IMG/VR virus record: IMGVR_UViG_3300050133_000054
Location: 1 to 33,875 of that record
Origin: a virus
DNA length: 33,875 bases
Reading direction: 5' to 3' (one strand)
Shown here: positions 28,958 through 33,875 of the stretch, in pieces
How positions within the stretch are numbered: the first letter of the stretch is position 1
Layout of the letters: each line of letters starts with the position of its first letter
Position numbers and translations under genes: made by a program
The notes under the pieces: model-generated
Databases searched by the model: none
Told to the model about the DNA's origin: nothing
What the model saw: the letters and a program-made list of their open reading frames with translations, nothing else

Positions 28958-29989
28958 TCACCTCATATATATTTTTTTAACTGGCCTCTGAGTACGATAG
29001 TTACAAGTCCCGACCACTATGTCGCGTTGACCTGTCGCCTCGTCCTGAGTCATTTCTATTATTCGCATTGGCTGCATAAATTCCCAGTACACAATTAAAC
29101 TCACCATAATAGTGTCACCGAGAGAAATATCCGAAAATGGACATAATACACTATCTTTGACCTTGAGCGTGAGCGTGTCAGTTGCATACGCCATCTTTGT
29201 TAACTCACTATTGCAGCAAGCATTTAGAGTCGTCTGATCTATAACCGTCGACGCCACTGTGAGCGCTTCATCCTCGCGCCCAAATTGTGAAATACTATCG
29301 TTATTAGACGCCGACGCTATGAGCGCAGGCGTTGGAATCTCTGCCCATATTACGTTTGCTGAGTCCTTCAGGCTTTGAGTTAAGTCCGGGCTGACTAAAA
29401 TATTATCAGCCACCCCGCCATACTCTAAAATATATTTTGTAGACTTATCGGATCCCCTACGCGTAAAGAAATTAAACTCTCTATTAGAATCGATTTCAAA
29501 ATCATAATTTCCGATAGCGGTTGCGTTTGTAATTTTATCGAGTGCCATATCAGTGTCGAGCGTTGTGAGTTGCGTTGCGATTGCACCCGTTGAGACGGTC
29601 CCGGCTGTTATGCCAGTAGAGTATTTTACATTTACATCGGTTATCATTTGCATACATAGGGTGCCGACGTCCATGCTCGCGTATGCTTTGTTATTGACTG
29701 TCCTATGCGATAGTAAACTTAAATAACCATACGCCCCTATAACTAACAAAGGACCGGCGAAATCTCTCGTTAATATCTGGCCGCACCATATAATATTATT
29801 AGTCTCGTCTATTACTTCAATATGATTTTTAAAGTTAAAATTTGAGGCGTTAGTTTTTACATTTTCAAGTGGTACCGAGAGCGTGAGGCTCCCGAGGCCG
29901 TCAAGCGTCCACGTATAAGTCAAAGCTGAGATCTCATTTATCTCGTCTAAAATTGTGTGAAATCTATCATATACTCTAATAACTTTCAA
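28958..29989 (-). CDS. Tail hub protein, ReqiPepy6 Gp37-like family
   Basis: A 343-aa protein directly after Dit, in the place of the tail-associated or hub protein. The start (VIRVYDRFHTILDEINEISA, LTYTWTLDGLGSLTLSVPL) and end fit the Gp37-like family known from Gram-positive siphophages. No lysozyme or peptidase domain is visible, so local wall digestion probably comes from the tape measure SLT domain instead. Start is TTG at 29989, abutting the Dit stop, GAGG 9 nt upstream. Confidence 0.75.
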   Translation of the reverse strand: MKVIRVYDRFHTILDEINEISALTYTWTLDGLGSLTLSVPLENVKTNASNFNFKNHIEVIDETNNIIWCGQILTRDFAGPLLVIGAYGYLSLLSHRTVNNKAYASMDVGTLCMQMITDVNVKYSTGITAGTVSTGAIATQLTTLDTDMALDKITNATAIGNYDFEIDSNREFNFFTRRGSDKSTKYILEYGGVADNILVSPDLTQSLKDSANVIWAEIPTPALIASASNNDSISQFGREDEALTVASTVIDQTTLNACCNSELTKMAYATDTLTLKVKDSVLCPFSDISLGDTIMVSLIVYWEFMQPMRIIEMTQDEATGQRDIVVGTCNYRTQRPVKKIYMR

Positions 29990-30790
29990 TTAGTTCCACC
30001 TCGATTGAAGTGAGACGGTGCAATGTCTTGTCGATGTTTCAAGCGTATTTCTTGAAAATACAAAGTTATTGTTACCAATAGCGCAGGAAATCCATGATCC
30101 GCTTTTAAGATCCATCCTCCCGGCGCCATTGAGATATACACCTCGAGTTGCTGGCCTGTTATCTATTATTAAAGTATCACTATCCAAAAGTGTATAATTA
30201 ATAGACATACTCTCGCCCGTGGTGCTATTTGTTATTACTATATTGGAGCACGCGCCGACTATAGATATAATTGGATATGCGATCGCGGTCCCTGAATTTA
30301 AAATAATCCCCGCGCCGCCTGAGTACGCTCCGAAAGTTATCGGAAATGTTAACGGGAACGTTAACGAGTTATCACTTGTAGCACCCAGCAAAATACTTAC
30401 TGCATTGACCGCATACATGAAAGGATCCGGGGCCGTAAGTATAATTACTATTTTTTTACTGTTTGTATTATCCGCGGCCGCTCGGCTCGTAATTTCTACC
30501 TGAAGAGTGACCGGCGTATCAAATTCGAGGATATTGACCGTTAATGTTTTTAATCCATTACCCGCGAGCGCTGCATTTAAATTTATGACATTTTGGAAAT
30601 CCCAGTTTTTAATAAATCCCTGAAGTGTTATCGTTTTACTTTTAATTTTTGAACGATTGAAGCTGGAACCATCCGAAAATAAATCATTTGTTATAATATC
30701 TTTGTCAAAGTCGAAGAGCCCCATCACCTGAAATGTATAGTTATCGGATAATAACTCGAGGCCATTCAAATTTATACTCGTAGTTTTCAA
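29990..30790 (-). CDS. Distal tail protein (Dit)
   Basis: A 266-aa protein of the siphovirus Dit family: N-terminal domain (INLNGLELLSDNYTFQVMG, SKTITLQGFIKNWDFQNVIN) with the LTAPDPFMYAV junction before the C-terminal galectin-like domain. Forms the hexameric ring between tail tube and baseplate. Start is TTG at 30790 with GGGGGTGG upstream. It lies between tape measure and hub genes, the usual order. Confidence 0.82.
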   Translation of the reverse strand: MKTTSINLNGLELLSDNYTFQVMGLFDFDKDIITNDLFSDGSSFNRSKIKSKTITLQGFIKNWDFQNVINLNAALAGNGLKTLTVNILEFDTPVTLQVEITSRAAADNTNSKKIVIILTAPDPFMYAVNAVSILLGATSDNSLTFPLTFPITFGAYSGGAGIILNSGTAIAYPIISIVGACSNIVITNSTTGESMSINYTLLDSDTLIIDNRPATRGVYLNGAGRMDLKSGSWISCAIGNNNFVFSRNTLETSTRHCTVSLQSRWN

Positions 30791-30801
30791 AATTCCACCC
30801 C

Positions 30802-33501
30802 CTAAAACGCTGACAAAAAGTCGAGCATTTGCAGCGATCGAGCTTGATCCCCTGCATTTTGTACAATTACTTTATCAATATGAACATTATTATTTTTATT
30901 ATTAGTATTAGAAGTAGATCCTCCGGCGTTTAACTTTTGCATAGCCGCCGTGATTTGATTAAGTGGTGTAACACTTTCCCCACCTTTGAACCCTAACCAC
31001 TCAGGACCTTTCTCACCAACCCAGGCGCCACCAACTGCGGCGTTTTGAGTGCCGTTGAAATATCCCTTATATGCGCTTGTTCCTAAATTCGGAATATTGA
31101 AGGGCGATCCGTACTCTCCCTGAATGTAACGAGCCGCCGACGCGATATTATCAATCGGGTTCATGATTGAATTTAATCCCCCGACCATATGCGCGCTGAA
31201 AGTTGACGGCATCATTTGCATTATCCCGTGAGCATATGCTCCGCCGTTGCTTACACTCGATATACTATTTGCGTTGCCGCCTGACTCTCTTCCGATTATT
31301 TGCATAATTCCAGGTGCCCAGTTTGCGGGCTCGCCTGCTGCTGCAAGTCCTGCGCTGATCCATCCGGAAATGTCACCACCGCCATTGAATAAAGTCTCAA
31401 TAACGTTGCCGCCTATACCCTTGATCGATCCGAAAACTCCCTTAATATCAGCTATTAAATTTTTGATAAATGAGAGTATATTTGAGCCTGTAAGTCCGTT
31501 CATGAATCCGGTTCCGATATGACCTGATATGTTTTTTGCCCAAACTGAAGGCGAGTGAATATCAAAACCTGTTTTCTTAGTGAAACTTTGTTTAATCTTA
31601 GCGACTAACGTATCGGACGCGGCCGTAACATTTGCGCTTGATGTTCCTGTCATACCACTTGACAAGCCGTCTGTTAATGACTTACTTGTCGTTGCACCAC
31701 TTGCGCCCAGTGTTCCGAGTGCCTTATTTGACTTATTAACTGAATTTTGAATATTATTAGATACATTGGCACTATTTGACGCCACTGTCGCATTAAAATC
31801 AACGAATTTCTTTCCGACCGGTGGGCACGCTGCGCCTAAACTTCCGAGATCCTTTGCTGAGTTCCCTGTTGCTTTATCAATAGTGGCATTCATTCCGTCC
31901 ATCTGCACCTTAGTTTTACTATTTAACGCCGCAATATTATTGCCTGTGTCCTTACAACCTAAACCGAGAGCCGCACAAAATCCTTGCCAGTGTTTTACTA
32001 TTTCATATATGCCTAAACCCAGGATCACCAACGCCGCGACAACTAATCCTACAGTGGCAATCACTGGCAACATAGCGAGATCTCCCGCCACCAGGGCGCC
32101 GTCCTCAACACCTTGAGCAACTGCTGCCTCGCCGGTAACTACTTTCAATATTCCAGTTTTTACTGCAAGTGCTTCGGAGGCAGTCGTTATAAATCCGATA
32201 GCCTTATATACTGCCATCATTGGAACGACTACAAGTTTATAAGCCATGAAGGCCGATCCTATTCCGACAACTAAATCGCTTACAAGTTTTCCATGATTAA
32301 CAACAAAATTCATAAGTCCCGTAACTGCTGGGCTTACCTTAGTTATAATCATATCCCCGACATTAACTATTGCAGTCGTATAGTCTTGAATAGTTTTTTT
32401 ATGCGTTTCTAAATAATTACTTAACGCTAATACCGCACTTAACAACTTCGGGAATACTACAACCGCGATCGGTAATAGTGCCGTCGTCATTTCGACTCCG
32501 AGATCCTTAACCGTCTTTTGTAATACTGTCTGTTCTTTTCCCATATCGACAAGTTCTTTAATTTCTGTGGGTGTGCCTATACTTGGGATCGCTGCGGCCT
32601 TTGCTTTTGCTGCCGCATATTCTGCAAGCATTGGAACCAACGCCGCGCCCCTGGCACCTAAAACTTGAGCTACATATGCGGTCGTCGTCCCGTTTTTGGC
32701 TGATTTCTCATATCCATCGGCCAGCGCTTGGACCTGTGCCGTCATTGGTAATAATTTACCCTTGGCGTCTGATAAACTTACGCCGAACTCTTTCATTGCC
32801 TTAGTTGTTACATTTCCCTTTACGCCTGCGCCCTCGACTGCTTTATCAAGTCGCGCCATTGTAGATATTACTGGCTGAGAATTTGTGTCCGTAACTGTCA
32901 TAATATTAGCGAGTTTTTGTGCCTGATCCGTTCCGATTCCCATTTTTAACGCTAAATCATTGATACTCGTCGCCGCTGTAATTGATGTTTGCATAACTGC
33001 GGTAAGGCCCAGCCCTCCGAGTAATGTCGCCCCGAAACCAATAGCTATATCCTTCGCCGCTGAGAAATGATCCCCGAGGCTCTTTGTGCTATCGCTGGCC
33101 TTTGACGCGTTCGTCTTCCATGAGTCGCCCTGTTTAGTGATTGCCTTGTCCGTATTAGTTACGCTTGTATTTAACTTAGCCATTGCGATGTCAACTTTAT
33201 CCATTTGGACCGCAATTTTTTGAGTTGCCTCACTATCGAGGCCCTTAGTTTTTACACTCTCAGCAAAGGCACTCGTTAACTTCGCCATTTTTGTATTTTG
33301 TAGAGTAATTTGATCCGAAAGTAATCTCGCTTTGAGTGCCTGATCCGCTGTGGATTGTCCGAATTTCTGCATTGATGAGCTCGCACTGGAAAGATTTTCT
33401 TTCATTAATCCGAGCTTTTGTAAAATTCCTTCAACACCTGTATTGAATCGGGATCCATCCAGCCCGACAACTGCATTAATTGCACCCGAATTTTTCGCCA
33501 T
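30802..33501 (-). CDS. Tail tape measure protein with SLT lytic transglycosylase domain
   Basis: An 899-aa protein. The first 140 residues are helical and coiled. Several hydrophobic segments around 150-170, 340-360, 420-450 and 475-500 are typical for membrane-inserting tape measures. A lytic transglycosylase domain lies at about 725-840, with catalytic E739 in IIGRESGGNANS and GIMQMMPSTF. It sets tail length and opens the wall on DNA entry. GAGGTGA precedes the ATG. Confidence 0.92.
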   Translation of the reverse strand: MAKNSGAINAVVGLDGSRFNTGVEGILQKLGLMKENLSSASSSMQKFGQSTADQALKARLLSDQITLQNTKMAKLTSAFAESVKTKGLDSEATQKIAVQMDKVDIAMAKLNTSVTNTDKAITKQGDSWKTNASKASDSTKSLGDHFSAAKDIAIGFGATLLGGLGLTAVMQTSITAATSINDLALKMGIGTDQAQKLANIMTVTDTNSQPVISTMARLDKAVEGAGVKGNVTTKAMKEFGVSLSDAKGKLLPMTAQVQALADGYEKSAKNGTTTAYVAQVLGARGAALVPMLAEYAAAKAKAAAIPSIGTPTEIKELVDMGKEQTVLQKTVKDLGVEMTTALLPIAVVVFPKLLSAVLALSNYLETHKKTIQDYTTAIVNVGDMIITKVSPAVTGLMNFVVNHGKLVSDLVVGIGSAFMAYKLVVVPMMAVYKAIGFITTASEALAVKTGILKVVTGEAAVAQGVEDGALVAGDLAMLPVIATVGLVVAALVILGLGIYEIVKHWQGFCAALGLGCKDTGNNIAALNSKTKVQMDGMNATIDKATGNSAKDLGSLGAACPPVGKKFVDFNATVASNSANVSNNIQNSVNKSNKALGTLGASGATTSKSLTDGLSSGMTGTSSANVTAASDTLVAKIKQSFTKKTGFDIHSPSVWAKNISGHIGTGFMNGLTGSNILSFIKNLIADIKGVFGSIKGIGGNVIETLFNGGGDISGWISAGLAAAGEPANWAPGIMQIIGRESGGNANSISSVSNGGAYAHGIMQMMPSTFSAHMVGGLNSIMNPIDNIASAARYIQGEYGSPFNIPNLGTSAYKGYFNGTQNAAVGGAWVGEKGPEWLGFKGGESVTPLNQITAAMQKLNAGGSTSNTNNKNNNVHIDKVIVQNAGDQARSLQMLDFLSAF

Positions 33502-33517
33502 AATATCACCTCTATAA

Positions 33518-33875
33518 TTACATAACTTGATCTATATACGCGGTCGGCTCGTCAGGATCCTGAGCCTGGTCCGTCAATCCGTTAATAATTTTATGCTCTT
33601 CATATAATGCAAGTAATTTTCGGAGAGTCATTTTCCACGTTTCCGCCTCGGACCTTCTGAGAATTACTGTTCCGATATAAATTAGTCTTGTCCAGTTCCA
33701 GCCGCTATCTTTGTCGCTGTCTTCTTGCCCTTCTTTTCCATTTTCTCGACTAACCGTTTTGTCTCCCGGTTCGGCTCCGGTAATACGTTTTTTGGCTGAG
33801 CATATTCCATCGCTGCCTCAACGATTTTAGATACTTCTTGTAAGTTCTTAAAGTCGATCATATCTCCGACTTGTA
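33518..33875 (-). CDS. Tail assembly chaperone, frameshifted GT product (partial)
   Basis: The frame ending at 33518 has no start of its own within the window. It continues the upstream frame through a -1 slip at A-AAA-AAC (33787-33793), giving sequence such as SGWNWTRLIYIGTVILRRSE and AETWKMTLRKLLALYEEHK, which matches the T part of phage tail chaperone pairs that escort the tape measure. The N-terminal part lies beyond the window edge, so the length is unknown. Confidence 0.75.
33682..33875 (-). CDS. Tail assembly chaperone, G product (partial)
   Basis: The zero-frame product, cut by the window edge, runs to the stop at 33682 (end KTATKIAAGTGQD). It contains the AAAAAAC slip site and would be made in excess of the GT product. 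Position just upstream of the tape measure supports the chaperone call. Confidence 0.75.
   Translation of the reverse strand, partial: QVGDMIDFKNLQEVSKIVEAAMEYAQPKNVLPEPNRETKRLVEKMEKKGKKTATKIAAGTGQD
33787..33793 (-). promoter_or_regulatory. Programmed -1 ribosomal frameshift site
   Basis: The minus strand reads A-AAA-AAC in the zero frame, a canonical slippery heptamer, 6 bp downstream of an in-frame CAG codon. AACCG/CGGTT lie a little downstream and could form the stimulating hairpin. The -1 frame is open to the end of the GT product. Confidence 0.75.

Noticed and set aside
31766-32116. A plus-strand ORF opposite the tape measure gene
   Set aside because: It is the antisense shadow of a strong minus-strand gene and has no ribosome binding site.
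1-33875. CRISPR arrays, rRNA genes, insertion sequences
   Set aside because: No regularly spaced long direct repeats, rRNA-like stretches or transposase frames were seen.

Overview
The window reads as a large part of a temperate tailed phage (siphovirus type) that is maintained as a plasmid in a low-GC, endospore-forming Firmicute, probably of the Clostridia or Negativicutes. The host assignment is inference. It rests on AT-rich DNA, strong purine-rich ribosome binding sites (AAGGAGG, AAGGGGG), a Spo0E-like gene, two SpoIIIAC/AD-like genes, and phage families typical of that group (XkdX, BppU, XhlA, LLH holin, GH25 lysin). Almost every gene is on the minus strand; the one convincing exception is the CI-like repressor at 14162-14551. 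No integrase and no head or terminase genes lie in the window. They could lie outside it.

Layout in the direction of minus-strand transcription, right to left. (1) 33875-23331 is the late region: tail chaperones with a canonical -1 frameshift site, tape measure, Dit, Gp37-like hub, fibre-type proteins, XkdX, BppU/beta-helix tail spike, XhlA, lysozyme, holin, then a terminator at 23260-23293. (2) 23155-16008 is a maintenance and membrane module: a two-TM secreted-domain protein, ParM and ParR, a TM peptide, an FtsK/SpoIIIE ATPase, a replication-relaxation protein, a structured noncoding stretch, a run of small membrane proteins (two resembling SpoIIIAC/AD), and a membrane-anchored lytic transglycosylase. 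(3) 15999-14880 is a replicon: a rep leader with a likely antisense RNA and attenuator, an 82-aa protein, a short RepA_N initiator, three 15-bp direct repeats and three DnaA boxes. (4) 14740-13540 is the lysogeny switch: a small gene convergent with the CI-like repressor, operators, a strong early promoter, a Cro-like gene and the Spo0E-like gene. (5) 13558-6032 is the early replication block: SNF2 helicase, two tiny ORFs, an unknown protein, an SSB-like protein, a PD-(D/E)XK nuclease, a primase-helicase, a VRR-NUC nuclease and an ArpU-like regulator. (6) 5958-1006 is an AT-rich cassette of accessory genes: two DNA methyltransferases, a radical SAM protein, a MazG-like protein and many small genes joined by recurring junction sequences. 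(7) 860-1 holds a terminator, an HNH nuclease and an AT-rich repeat region, with a GC-rich island that may be the cos region.

How it may work together (inference): as a lysogen, RepA_N with its DnaA-box origin would replicate the element, the antisense RNA would hold copy number, and ParMR would partition it. The CI-like repressor would silence the early promoter at 13920-13948. On induction that promoter would drive the replication and accessory genes, and an ArpU-type regulator would help switch on the late genes. The Spo0E-like protein could delay or redirect host sporulation. The FtsK ATPase, transglycosylase and small membrane proteins form an unexplained envelope-associated module. It could serve DNA transfer, septum-linked segregation, or entry into the forespore, and it is the best candidate here for an undescribed system.
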